Notes: generated from the sequence alone by a model not told the origin. A DNA stretch of 41,331 nt from Prevotella sp. (GCA_017474845.1 JAFVGS010000090.1:1-41331); one strand, 5' to 3'; counted from the first letter of the stretch, positions 1-6,902 are shown. Made by a program: numbers and translations.

Positions 1-127
1 AACCGACGTTCAGCAGGATGCGGGTGCACGCCCGTCCGCTGGCATTGCGGTAGGACTCCTTCAGCCGGTAGTACTTCTCGTACTCACCACTCTCAGGGTT
101 GTATCTCATCTGCGACGTGAAATACAT
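1..127 (-). CDS. IS1634-like transposase, N-terminal fragment cut by window edge
   Basis: The reverse strand from ATG at 127 reads MYFTSQMRYNPESGEYEKYY and on to LLNVG without a stop until the window edge, 42 residues. The motif order (short basic N-terminus, YYRLKESYRN, then a TRILLNVG segment) is that of the start of IS1634/IS4-group DDE transposases, where a 'xYxxLVESYR...RxRILxNLG' segment precedes the DNA-binding part. The catalytic domain lies outside the window, so intactness cannot be judged. It transposes its own element. A TACCTTTG -7 box lies only a few bases upstream of the start, so any transcript from it would be nearly leaderless. Confidence 0.6.
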   Translation of the reverse strand, partial: MYFTSQMRYNPESGEYEKYYRLKESYRNASGRACTRILLNVG

Positions 128-131
128 GCCG

Positions 132-139
132 CAAAGGTA
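132..139 (-). promoter_or_regulatory. -7 promoter box (TACCTTTG) of the IS transposase
   Basis: Perfect match to the Bacteroidetes sigma-ABfr -7 consensus TAnnTTTG on the minus strand, five bases upstream of the transposase ATG. The very short predicted leader would keep the transposase weakly translated, a common feature of IS elements. Confidence 0.4.
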
Positions 140-218
140 AGAATAATATTTTTAACCGCTGTGTTCTACAATGGGGTTTTGGACTATTTCCGTTGCTAAC
201 TGACTGAAAATCAATCGC

Positions 219-237
219 AACTTTTTTGAAAAAAGTT
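219..237. repeat. Perfect 9+1+9 palindrome AACTTTTTTgAAAAAAGTT
   Basis: AACTTTTTT, one base, then AAAAAAGTT. It sits between the truncated end of the BspA-like gene (stop at 245) and the IS transposase. It could be a weak bidirectional terminator or part of the IS end. The lack of a G/C stem argues against an efficient terminator. Confidence 0.5.
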
Positions 238-244
238 CAAAGCG

Positions 245-940
245 TCAAAGTTGGGTTATGTGGCTCTCGTCGTAAGTGGTTCCCATGCCGCCGACAAGGT
301 TGGTACATCCTGAAAACATAGATACCGGGGGCCAAAAGTAACATCCAAACCAACGTCCACAATAAATAGTTGTCAGATTACTGCAATCTTTAAACATGTC
401 TGTGAACCCATCTATAGAAATATCTCCTTTGCTCCAACAAGTCAAATCTAAGATTGTCAGGCTACTGCAACCCTTGAACATGTAGCTCATGCTTGTCACG
501 TTCCGAATGTCAAATCTGCTTACATCAAGGTTTTCCAGGCTACTGCAACTATGGAACATACCGTCCATTTTTTTTACATTTCGTGTGTCAAGTCCGCTGA
601 TGTCAAGGCTTTCCAGACCGCTGCAACCACTGAACATCCATCTCATGTCGGTTACATTCCGTGTGTCAAATCCGCTGATGTCAAGGCTTTCCAGACCGCT
701 GCAACCAGAGAACATCTCACTCATGTTTTTCACATTCTGTGTGTCAAATCCGCTGATGTCAAGGCTTTCCAGACCGCTGCAACCACGGAACATTGAATAC
801 ATGTCGGTCACACTCCGTGTGTCAAATCCGCTGAGGTCAAGGCTTCCCAGACCGCTGCAACCCCAGAACATATCACTCATGTTTTTCACTTCGGATGTGT
901 TTAAATAAGCAAGGCCTTCTATTGTTTTTAAAAACCTCAT
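245..940 (-). CDS. BspA-like/DUF285 leucine-rich repeat protein, C-terminal frame of a split gene
   Basis: 231 residues built of about six repeats of roughly 23 residues, each with the DUF285 (BspA-type) signature 'LDxSGFDTxNVxxMSxMFxGCSxLExL'. Such repeats are surface-exposed in Bacteroidetes and are linked to adhesion. The first residues MRFLKTIEGLAYLNTSEV continue the signal-peptide-bearing upstream frame, so this is the repeat half of one ancestral protein separated by a one-base frameshift at about 939. The C-terminus stops after TTYDESHITQL. Relatives usually continue after the 'GTTYDExH' motif, so the 3' end also looks truncated, perhaps by the neighbouring IS. The ATGA overlap could allow reinitiation, but a fragment made that way would lack a signal peptide. 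Confidence 0.75.
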   Translation of the reverse strand: MRFLKTIEGLAYLNTSEVKNMSDMFWGCSGLGSLDLSGFDTRSVTDMYSMFRGCSGLESLDISGFDTQNVKNMSEMFSGCSGLESLDISGFDTRNVTDMRWMFSGCSGLESLDISGLDTRNVKKMDGMFHSCSSLENLDVSRFDIRNVTSMSYMFKGCSSLTILDLTCWSKGDISIDGFTDMFKDCSNLTTIYCGRWFGCYFWPPVSMFSGCTNLVGGMGTTYDESHITQL

Positions 941-1230
941 TCATAAAACCAATATTTAGTGCTTTGTGGCCTTGCGCGTGAGAATGAGGGGTTGAAGACA
1001 ACTTTTTTAATATAATAATGGTTTTCGTGCCATTGTGGCCAACCCCAATCACTGGGGGTAAGGTCATACGCCGTTCCCGGGCGCGTGCTTTTTAGATTAT
1101 CGCTGTAGAAGGTGAGGGTGTAGTCGTTGCTGGTGAATACAGCGTAATCTTCATCGTTGGCCAAGGCGTTGGCGGTGGCCATAAGCATGAACAGCAGGGC
1201 TGCGAACTGTTTAAAGGCTATTGATTTCAT
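937..1230 (-). CDS. BspA-like protein, N-terminal frame with signal peptide (split gene)
   Basis: 97 residues. The N-terminus MKSIAFKQFAALLFMLMATA followed by NALA is a clear Sec signal peptide. After it comes the conserved pre-repeat segment of BspA-like proteins: YAVFTSNDYTLTFYSDN, then a VVFNPSFSRARPQSTKYWFY motif that normally runs straight into the first leucine-rich repeat. The frame ends in TGA right after KYWFYE, and the repeat half resumes in another frame at 940. Adding one base would restore a continuous protein. The intact ancestor would have been an exported adhesin-type protein. Promoter box TAACTTTG at 1365 with a folded leader. Confidence 0.75.
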   Translation of the reverse strand: MKSIAFKQFAALLFMLMATANALANDEDYAVFTSNDYTLTFYSDNLKSTRPGTAYDLTPSDWGWPQWHENHYYIKKVVFNPSFSRARPQSTKYWFYE

Positions 1231-1293
1231 CTTGGTCGGGGTTTTTATTGGTTGTTTTATTTATATAAAATAGGTTCTCGTTTGAAGGGATGG

Positions 1294-1358
1294 TATGACA
1301 GGGAGCCGGCGGCGAAAAGGCATGCCTTTGTGCGGTTATGGCATATCAACCTGTCATA
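1294..1358 (-). promoter_or_regulatory. Candidate folded 5' leader of the BspA-like gene
   Basis: On the transcribed minus strand a TATGACAGG arm (1350-1358) pairs over 9 bp with CCTGTCATA (1294-1302). The region between holds the perfect palindrome AAAGGCATGCCTTT (about 1316-1329). The pair closes just downstream of the predicted transcription start. Could be a regulatory or stabilising leader; function unknown. Confidence 0.4.
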
Positions 1359-1364
1359 ATGATG

Positions 1365-1372
1365 CAAAGTTA
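1365..1372 (-). promoter_or_regulatory. -7 promoter box (TAACTTTG) of BspA-like gene
   Basis: Minus-strand TAACTTTG fits TAnnTTTG. It lies about 135 bases upstream of the start at 1230, leaving room for the folded leader. Confidence 0.5.
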
Positions 1373-1857
1373 CGAAAAAAGTATATAACGAAAGACGAAT
1401 TTTCGAAGATTAACGCAGAATGACCGTAAATAAAAGGCAAGACGGGGAAAATCGAGGAAGTTCAGTTTTAGGCTGAATGCAAATTTGGGAGGAGTAAAGA
1501 AGTAGTTAGGTTTCTTATCCGTAACCCAACTGTTATCAAAATTGTATGGGGCGTAAAACGAAGTGGTAGAATGAGGGAGAGCCACCAATGAGCCGAAAGC
1601 CGTTTGTTTACAACGAGTTAGAGAGAATGAGGGAAACCGAGCCAGAAAAACGAAACGGTTTACATCGCTTTACATTTGGCTTACGTCGGGGAGCATGAAA
1701 GAGGCTGTTTTGAGGGTTTTTCTTTACATCAGGCTTTGCGGATCGTGCGAAATGGCATAGTGGGGAGGTAGATTGTGATGGAGCGGCGTAGGTTGCTTTT
1801 TTTATGTCGTTTTGAAAAATACTATTAGCAAAATTCTTCCATATAATTATTATTTGG

Positions 1858-1865
1858 TATATTTG
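1858..1865 (+). promoter_or_regulatory. -7 promoter box (TATATTTG)
   Basis: TATATTTG fits TAnnTTTG and lies 19 bases upstream of the ATG at 1885, a normal short Bacteroidetes leader. Confidence 0.55.
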
Positions 1866-1884
1866 CACCAAAATTGAGATTGAT

Positions 1885-2121
1885 ATGGCAAAGGTGATAC
1901 ACGTACATTTACTATGCAGAAGCCGATATGAGCGCAAAGACTACTATTTTGCGAGCATATCAGCTATTTATACCGTTCTGAAGCCCGAAGAAGTCGGTGC
2001 GACAAAGAACTATCTATTACATGCCGGACTGTCAGGAAACGGCACAGTATGCACGAAAAAGGCCATTATAAAGCAATCTACGCTTATCCGTTGCTCAAGG
2101 CGCCAGGACGGCGCAGATTGA
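1885..2121 (+). CDS. Small conserved Bacteroidetes protein of unknown function
   Basis: 78 residues beginning MAKVIHVHLLCRSRYERKDYYF, with ISAIYTVLKPEEVG, YLLHAGLSG and a basic end IIKQSTLIRCSRRQ. I recognise this as a recurrent short Bacteroidetes hypothetical of the 'xKVIHxxL...FGSISAIYxxL...ATKRAxIKQSxLIR' type, with no known role. It has its own -7 box 19 bases upstream and a strong intrinsic terminator downstream, so it is monocistronic. The basic C-terminus suggests nucleic acid binding, but that is a guess. It is the last host gene before the prophage. Confidence 0.65.
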   Translation: MAKVIHVHLLCRSRYERKDYYFASISAIYTVLKPEEVGATKNYLLHAGLSGNGTVCTKKAIIKQSTLIRCSRRQDGAD

Positions 2122-2175
2122 CGTAAAAACGCCGTTAGAACGGCTTTCTGACGGTGTTGTATTTGAATGCTGTTC

Positions 2176-2204
2176 GGGGGAGTTGAATGCTCCCCCTTTT
2201 TTTT
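2176..2204 (+). terminator. Intrinsic terminator of the small host gene
   Basis: GGGGGAG (2176-2182), a 7-base loop, CTCCCCC (2190-2196), then eight T residues. Strong terminator for gene 1885-2121, and the last clearly host feature on the left. Confidence 0.8.
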
Positions 2205-2229
2205 GTGCCCAAAAAGGTCTTTTGGGTGG

Positions 2230-2336
2230 TTAGGGTGTCAGTTAGGGTGTCAGTTTAGGGTGTCATTTACTCTTCTTTGTATTTATGTTTTTAGGGTGTC
2301 AAAAATACTATTGTTAGGGTGTCATTTAGGGTGTCA
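2230..2336 (+). repeat. Six copies of TTAGGGTGTCA, candidate left-end binding sites
   Basis: Exact 11-base copies start at 2230, 2242, 2255, 2291, 2314 and 2326, all in one orientation, with steps of 12, 13, 36, 23 and 12 bases, mostly near whole helical turns. They lie between the last host terminator and the repressor gene, where Mu has its left-end transposase sites. No copy, direct or inverted, was found at the right end, so a repressor- or host-protein-binding role is also possible. Confidence 0.75.
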
Positions 2337-2539
2337 TTTTCCGTTTTTTTTTTTTGCTACGAGCGAGGGAAATGGACTATTTCAGTAAATTAAAGTCGAT
2401 TTTCCGTGTTTTAGTGTGGGGAAACTGCCACCATTTTGCGCCCTCACACATTATTATATATAGCGCATAAATCCCCTATTTATAAGGGTTTTGCCGTGTT
2501 TTACCTCCGTTTTTCCCCTTTGAATTGTGCGTGTGTGGC
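2337..2539. other. Non-coding left-end segment with two TAAAACACGGnAAAA repeats
   Basis: A T-rich stretch, then two minus-strand copies of TAAAACACGG(A/C)AAAA (about 2403-2416 and 2490-2503), possibly further protein-binding sites or part of the repressor 3' region. No gene seen. Confidence 0.35.
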
Positions 2540-3184
2540 TTATTCGAGACGTATGAGACCGATGACGAGTGCGACCGCGTGGATGTCTTCGTATGGCAGT
2601 TCAAAGGGGTCATAGTCGGTGTTGTCAGAGACAATGAGGACGTGCTGCTTGTCAGATCCAGGTTTTATTCGTTTGATGAGCGGTCCTTGCGTAGTGTCGA
2701 GGACGTAGGGCTTATTCCATTGGAAGAATAAGCCAGACATAGGGACACGTTGGCAAGCCACGATGTCGCCAGAGATATATGTCGGCATCATGCTATTGCC
2801 TTTTACCGGCATCAGGAAGTCGGCACCATTGAAGGCCGGTACCACATAACGCTCACACTCATACTCCAGAACAGACTGCTCTCCAGTCAGGGCACCAGCC
2901 ATAGCACTAAATGGTATGAGTGGAATACCCTCTTTGGGGTCGTCTGTGAATTTTGCTTTTTGTGGTATGCTCTCACGAAGCATATTTCCTTCCCCTGTTA
3001 CCAGCCATATAGGCGAAAGTTCTGGATATACACTTAGGATATTTTCTAATTTATCCGTGCCGATGGCTCCACCACTCCTTAAGGACTTTCCAAATGAGGC
3101 ATTGGACATTCCTATGCTCTTTTCGAAGGCACTGACTGCAATGCCTTTCGAGTCGATAAATTGCTTTATTCTGTCTAAAATCAT
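2540..3184 (-). CDS. Phage repressor: HTH plus S24/LexA-like peptidase domain
   Basis: 214 residues from ATG at 3184. An upstream in-frame ATG at 3346 would run through the promoter/operator region, so it is rejected. Residues 1-60 are an XRE-like HTH (RIKQFIDSKGIAVSAFEKSI), and 85-214 match the S24 fold of CI/LexA repressors. Ser131 lies in VKGNSMMPTYISGD and Lys171 in GPLIKRIK, the expected Ser-Lys dyad, with an Ala96-Gly97 pair as a possible cleavage site. It should bind operators and keep the lytic operon silent, and DNA damage could trigger self-cleavage. Its own promoter (TACCTTTG, 3295-3302) faces the early promoter across a shared palindrome, so autoregulation is likely. It plays the role of Mu c but is not sequence-related to it. 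Confidence 0.88.
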   Translation of the reverse strand: MILDRIKQFIDSKGIAVSAFEKSIGMSNASFGKSLRSGGAIGTDKLENILSVYPELSPIWLVTGEGNMLRESIPQKAKFTDDPKEGIPLIPFSAMAGALTGEQSVLEYECERYVVPAFNGADFLMPVKGNSMMPTYISGDIVACQRVPMSGLFFQWNKPYVLDTTQGPLIKRIKPGSDKQHVLIVSDNTDYDPFELPYEDIHAVALVIGLIRLE

Positions 3185-3243
3185 AGTCAAAAACCAAAAA
3201 AATCGCCCTAATTGAGAAAAAATCCTCAAAAAGTTTTTGAATT

Positions 3244-3302
3244 TAGGAAATTTCCTATTATCTTTGCAGCGTGTTAATGATATTAACTCCGCGCCAAAGG
3301 TA
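3244..3302. promoter_or_regulatory. Lysogeny switch: facing promoters with two palindromic operators
   Basis: Rightward -7 box TATCTTTG (3259-3266), with a TTG element about 20 bases upstream, drives the early operon. Leftward -7 box TACCTTTG (3295-3302) drives the repressor. The perfect palindrome TAGGAAATTTCCTA (3244-3257) abuts the rightward box, and GTTAATgatATTAAC (3273-3287) lies between the two boxes where both transcripts start. A repressor bound at these sites could block either promoter. Confidence 0.7.
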
Positions 3303-3374
3303 CGAAAATTTGGCGAGACTAACGATAAATAACAGTTAAAAGTCAAGAAACGCTAATAAATAAACATCGAGACT

Positions 3375-3788
3375 ATGTTACAGAAAGTATTTGAAGACCG
3401 TATCGGTCGCAAGGTTACGACCGAGGAGTATGTAGAAGCCAACGCCGTGTATATGATGGCCGGAGAGTTGGACAAAGACGAGTTCTGCCGTGAGTGGCTG
3501 AAGATTGGCTCGTCGAAGTTGGTGCAGTGCCTGTTTGAGAAGGCGCACAGTCTTGACCAGGATCTGCAGGAGCAGAAACTGATGGTTAACGAATGCCAGG
3601 AGATGATCAGCGATGCCGCTGACGCCATGCTGGAGATAGGCGACACTATCAGCCCGACTAAAGTACGCGAGGAACTGGAGAAGAAAGCCGTGTGGCTTGT
3701 TGGCCACAAGGAGGTGGTGAAGCGCAAGGCTGCCCATGAGTACGTCTTTTCGAGGAAAGACTTGGAATATATCACTAACAACCTATAA
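3375..3788 (+). CDS. First early phage protein, function unknown
   Basis: 137 residues, mostly helical and acidic (YVEANAVYMMAGELDKDEFC, LEKAHSLDQDLQEQKLMVNE), ending VFSRKDLEYITNNL. It is the first gene behind the rightward early promoter, in the position Mu gives to ner. I see no HTH signature and do not recognise the family. The leader from the -7 box to the start is about 108 bases and carries the operator. Stop is 9 bases before the next start, so it is probably co-transcribed with the whole early operon. Confidence 0.7.
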   Translation: MLQKVFEDRIGRKVTTEEYVEANAVYMMAGELDKDEFCREWLKIGSSKLVQCLFEKAHSLDQDLQEQKLMVNECQEMISDAADAMLEIGDTISPTKVREELEKKAVWLVGHKEVVKRKAAHEYVFSRKDLEYITNNL

Positions 3789-3797
3789 TAAACGATT

Positions 3798-3995
3798 ATG
3801 AACGAGACAATTCAAGCAAAAGTGCTTGTCGGCATCATTGGTGCCGACAAGTACAGAAAGTTAAAGGCGCGTGGCAAACTTGCAGTGGCCAGATGCGCAG
3901 GTCGTGGATTTTCAGAAGAAGTGGAGGTTGCGAGTATTCCTACTTGCTATCGCCATCTATTGGCTTCCGTTCCTCAACGGATTTACAATAACTAA
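3798..3995 (+). CDS. Small basic early protein
   Basis: 65 residues (MNETIQAKVLVGIIGADKYR, then a lysine/arginine-rich KLKARGKLAVARCAGRG). It starts 9 bases after the previous stop in the same direction, and its 3' end overlaps the leftward gene 3940-4251 by 56 bases. Composition and spacing favour a real gene, but I do not recognise it. A role in DNA binding is only a guess from charge. Confidence 0.5.
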   Translation: MNETIQAKVLVGIIGADKYRKLKARGKLAVARCAGRGFSEEVEVASIPTCYRHLLASVPQRIYNN

Positions 3996-4251
3996 AATCG
4001 TACATCTGCATGAAGAACTTGATTGTGGCCAGGCTTTCCTCTTTGAAGAAGTTGTCGTTGACGTATGAGATCTTTAGGATAAGATACCCATTCTTCTCGT
4101 CAAAGAATTCGACCTCGCTCCATAATGCGAAAGCTTCTGCCAGATGTTTGGCAAGAGCCACTTCATACTGGCAGTCAAATCCCTTATTTGAGCCTTCTAC
4201 ATACTTACCCATGTAGATGGTCGTACAGTTGTAAAAATCACGCTTATTCAT
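3940..4251 (-). CDS. Leftward gene under a repressor-type operator, function unknown
   Basis: 103 residues (MNKRDFYNCTTIYMGKYVEG ... QYEVALAKHLAEAFALWSEV ... EESLATIKFFMQMYDF). Unknown family; cytosolic, mixed alpha/beta by eye. It is the only early-region gene besides the repressor on the minus strand. Its upstream region aligns with that of the repressor: TAATGATATTAAC, about 10 bases, then AAGGTACG. This points to expression in the lysogen and control by the same repressor, so immunity, superinfection exclusion or another lysogeny function is plausible. It overlaps convergently with 3798-3995. Confidence 0.65.
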   Translation of the reverse strand: MNKRDFYNCTTIYMGKYVEGSNKGFDCQYEVALAKHLAEAFALWSEVEFFDEKNGYLILKISYVNDNFFKEESLATIKFFMQMYDFSYCKSVEERKPIDGDSK

Positions 4252-4253
4252 GT

Positions 4254-4282
4254 GGTAATGATATTAACAGGCTTCTAAGGTA
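4254..4282 (-). promoter_or_regulatory. Second operator (GGTAATGATATTAAC) and promoter of gene 3940-4251
   Basis: 4254-4268 differs from the operator at 3273-3287 by one base. A TACCTTAG box on the minus strand (4275-4282) is one base off TAnnTTTG and stands in the same relation to the operator as the repressor promoter does. This looks like a duplicated regulatory unit. Confidence 0.65.
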
Positions 4283-4328
4283 CGCATTTTTGCGTGAAGT
4301 AACGAACAATTAACAAATTATAATAGCA

Positions 4329-4706
4329 ATGGCAAAGAAAATTTATTTGGAGGATAAGGCCAAGGCCTACCTCCGTCGAGTGTTCAAGTGTTCAAACGTG
4401 ATGGTGTGGAAAGCCCTGACGTTTGAGAGTGACAGCAAGTTGGCCCGGAAGATCCGCTTCGTGGCGTTGAAAGAATTGGGCGGTGTGCCCAACTGGAAGC
4501 CTGAGGACATAGAGACCACCCATGAGGAGGCAGAAAAGACTATGACTCAGACCTTCGGCGACCGCGTGAAGCTGGTGGCCAGCAAGCGCGACACAAGTGT
4601 CCTGGTGTATGTTGACGGTAAGATCAAGCGCCGTGAGAACTGTGAGAGCATCCCAGAGTTTATCGCCCTGCAGAATGAAGTTCAATGTATGGCCATGAGC
4701 CTGTAA
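4329..4706 (+). CDS. Early protein with HTH-like N-terminus
   Basis: 125 residues. Residues 8-45 (KAKAYLRRVFKCSNVMVWKA, then ESDSKLARKIRFVALKELGG) look like a helix-turn-helix, with CSNVMVWKAL as recognition helix. The C-terminal half is less conserved. It lies immediately before the transposase gene (11-base gap) and may be a ner-like regulator or an accessory protein of transposition. It follows the repressor-controlled leftward gene and restarts the rightward operon. Family not named with confidence. Confidence 0.65.
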   Translation: MAKKIYLEDKAKAYLRRVFKCSNVMVWKALTFESDSKLARKIRFVALKELGGVPNWKPEDIETTHEEAEKTMTQTFGDRVKLVASKRDTSVLVYVDGKIKRRENCESIPEFIALQNEVQCMAMSL

Positions 4707-4716
4707 GGAGTAAGTT

Positions 4717-6828
4717 ATGGAGTATTACGGCAAGATATTGTGTATCTCGTACAACGACCTGACCTACGATGACCGTCCTGTTATCGTCAATGGTAAGGCG
4801 GACTACAGCCACAGTCGATGTCTGAACGGTGTCGCCCCGTCGATGCTGCCAGCCGAGACGCTTGCCCCCATCATGACAGCCGCCAACTATAAGAATTTGT
4901 TACGGCGAGTCCAAATAAATGTAGTGAGAGCAGGCAAAGGTCTGGGCAATTATGCCCTGATTGAGATTGCCACGCTTCCGCAACGTTTCAAGGACCGCAT
5001 CAAGGCTAAGTACGGAGAAATGGAGCAGAACATTCTGAAGGACTGGTTCGGCCAACATTACCGCATCGACGCAGAAGCCCGGTCGTTTTATACCCGTTTC
5101 CGTTTTGAGGACGGCAGTGTCCTGCCACCTGACAAGATAAACGAGTACACGGTGAACGCCTCGGTGCTGAAGGCCGTTGTGAGTGTGATGGCAGACACGA
5201 ACATCATGCGCAAGGCCATGAACGGCCAGACTATCAACTGGGGCGAGATGGCTGGAGCCATCAGCTACTACCAGGCCGAGTTCGGCCACACTCTGCCACT
5301 GAGTCCTCACCGCTTCCGTGAGCGTGTGAATGCTTACCAGAGGGAGGGCTATGAGTCGCTTATCAGCAAGAAGTTCAAGAACCAGAACTCTTTGAAGAAG
5401 ACCATAGAGGTTGTGCGTCTCGTGTTGAGCCTCGACTGTCAACCTGACGGCACCCGTCCGTTCAATACCGTGGTTGGCGAAGCGTACAACCAGTTTGTGA
5501 CTGGAGAGGTGGAGGTGGTGGATCCTGTGACTGGAGAAATGTATGACCCCAAGAACTTCGTGGACAGGAAAGGCAACCCCTTGGTGCTTAGTCCTGCCAC
5601 CATCTCGAACATACTGAATTCGCCGGAGCACAAGGCTCTTCGCGCAAAGTATCATGACACGCAGTGGACTTTCAGCCAGACATACCGTCCTCACCATCTG
5701 CGCCATGCGCCTTTCTTCGCGCTGAGCAAGATTTCGGCGGACGACCGTGACCTGCCATTCCTGATGAAGGGTAGTCAGCGTGTGCATGGCTACTTCATCT
5801 GTGACGTGCTGAGTGGGTGCATCATCGGTCATGCATACGCTCGCAAGAAGGAACCAAGCCTATATGTGGATTGCGTGCGCAATATGTTCCAGTTGCTTAT
5901 TCGTGAAGGTTGGAACATGCCTGGCGAGATTGAGGTCGAGCATCATTTGGTGAACCGCTTCAAGGAAAGCTGGATGAAGGCCCAAGTGTTGTTCCCGATG
6001 GTTCGCTGGTGCAACCCCGGCAACAGCCAGGAGAAGCACATGGAGCACAACAACCGCCAGTTTAGGTATGGCGTGGAAAAGCGCAACCACCCCAACATCG
6101 GGCGTTTCTATGCGAGGCTGGAGACCAACCGCCCGAAGGAGGAGAAGGTGTATGATGAGACAAACAACAAGTGGAAGCACAGGGAGTACACGTGGGACGA
6201 GATTGTAGCAGGCAATATGCGCGACATTGATGAATTCAACCATGAGTTGCACCCTGACCAGAAGCGTTTCAAAGGCATGACACGCTGGGATGTGCTCAGC
6301 ATGATGCAGAACCCCGACCTGAAACCTTTTGAGAAGTGGTATCTGTACCGCTATATAGGGGAGAAGACCACGACAACCCTCCGTCGCAATATGTACTGCA
6401 CGGTGATGTACAACCAGTATGTGCTGCCCGAGCCTCAGGTGATACGTAGGCTGAAGCCCGGCAACACGCAGGTAGATGCCTATTGGCTTCCCGAACCAGA
6501 CGGCACTATTAAGGAGGTGTATATCTGGCAAGGTGACGAATACATCTGCACCTGTCAGCAAGCGGAACGCTACAATACTTCGACCATGGAGCAGACCGAC
6601 GCCGACCGCGCCGCATACACAGAGCAGGCCAAGTATGTGAGCCAGTTCGACAAGATGATGAAGGACGGAAAGATTTCCCCAGTGGTAGTCATGAAGAAAG
6701 AAGATGCCAGGGAGATTGAGCAAGTGGAAGCCCGTGCGGTATCGCAGCCTGTGGAGCAGCCGGACGAGGACTATTCAGACTATATGGACACGGCGCGTTA
6801 CAAGCGCGAAGCCGTGGGCAGTTTATAA
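4717..6828 (+). CDS. MuA-type DDE transposase
   Basis: 703 residues, close to Mu MuA (663). Residues 1-250 carry DNA-binding domains, about 335-500 the RNase H-like catalytic core, and the rest the MuA C-terminal beta-barrel and a tail for the MuB partner. Candidate catalytic residues are Asp343 (SADDRDLPF), Glu408 (IEVEHHL, where MuA has Asp336 in TIDN) and Glu443 (HMEHNNRQF, matching MuA Glu392). E408-E443 spacing is 35. It should cut both phage ends and join them to target DNA in integration and replication. The order transposase then ATPase is that of Mu A-B. The apparent Asp-to-Glu change at the second position needs an alignment to confirm. Confidence 0.92.
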   Translation: MEYYGKILCISYNDLTYDDRPVIVNGKADYSHSRCLNGVAPSMLPAETLAPIMTAANYKNLLRRVQINVVRAGKGLGNYALIEIATLPQRFKDRIKAKYGEMEQNILKDWFGQHYRIDAEARSFYTRFRFEDGSVLPPDKINEYTVNASVLKAVVSVMADTNIMRKAMNGQTINWGEMAGAISYYQAEFGHTLPLSPHRFRERVNAYQREGYESLISKKFKNQNSLKKTIEVVRLVLSLDCQPDGTRPFNTVVGEAYNQFVTGEVEVVDPVTGEMYDPKNFVDRKGNPLVLSPATISNILNSPEHKALRAKYHDTQWTFSQTYRPHHLRHAPFFALSKISADDRDLPFLMKGSQRVHGYFICDVLSGCIIGHAYARKKEPSLYVDCVRNMFQLLIREGWNMPGEIEVEHHLVNRFKESWMKAQVLFPMVRWCNPGNSQEKHMEHNNRQFRYGVEKRNHPNIGRFYARLETNRPKEEKVYDETNNKWKHREYTWDEIVAGNMRDIDEFNHELHPDQKRFKGMTRWDVLSMMQNPDLKPFEKWYLYRYIGEKTTTTLRRNMYCTVMYNQYVLPEPQVIRRLKPGNTQVDAYWLPEPDGTIKEVYIWQGDEYICTCQQAERYNTSTMEQTDADRAAYTEQAKYVSQFDKMMKDGKISPVVVMKKEDAREIEQVEARAVSQPVEQPDEDYSDYMDTARYKREAVGSL

Positions 6829-6844
6829 CAACATTAGCGAGCTG

Positions 6845-6902
6845 ATTATCGGCTGCACTCGGTCAAGCGAGCAAGCTCGATGACGCTCATTTGCACGATA
6901 AT
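6845..6902 (+). repeat. Structured element, copy 1, between transposase and MuB genes
   Basis: Outer stem ATTATCG (6845-6851) pairs with CGATAAT (6896-6902). Conserved core halves GCTGCACTCG (6852-6861) and GCTCATTTGCA (6885-6895) flank an inner hairpin GTCA-ag-CGAGC-AA-GCTCG-a-TGAC (6862-6884). The same core with unrelated but still complementary stems occurs at 12050-12108. Could act as an RNA element or as a dispersed REP-like palindrome. Confidence 0.7.

Larger units (their letters stand above)
1231..1884. other. Intergenic region, no convincing gene
   Basis: 654 bases between divergent host genes. It holds the leader and promoter of the BspA-like gene (1294-1372) and the promoter of the small gene at 1885. 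Two short leftward frames (1370-1588, 1608-1937) have low-complexity or unlikely composition and no start signals, and I reject them. Confidence 0.6.

Noticed and set aside
489-908. Rightward frames opposite the BspA-like repeats
   Set aside because: They are repeat-derived shadows of the leucine-rich repeats on the other strand, with no start signal.
1370-1937. Two leftward short frames between the BspA-like gene and gene 1885
   Set aside because: Low-complexity, no promoter or start context, no protein-like pattern.
2230-2336. CRISPR array for the six TTAGGGTGTCA repeats
   Set aside because: Repeats of 11 bases and spacers of 1 to 25 bases do not fit, and there are no cas genes.
4900-6723. 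Long leftward frames opposite the transposase gene
   Set aside because: His/Leu/Val-rich antisense shadows of a clear MuA homologue.
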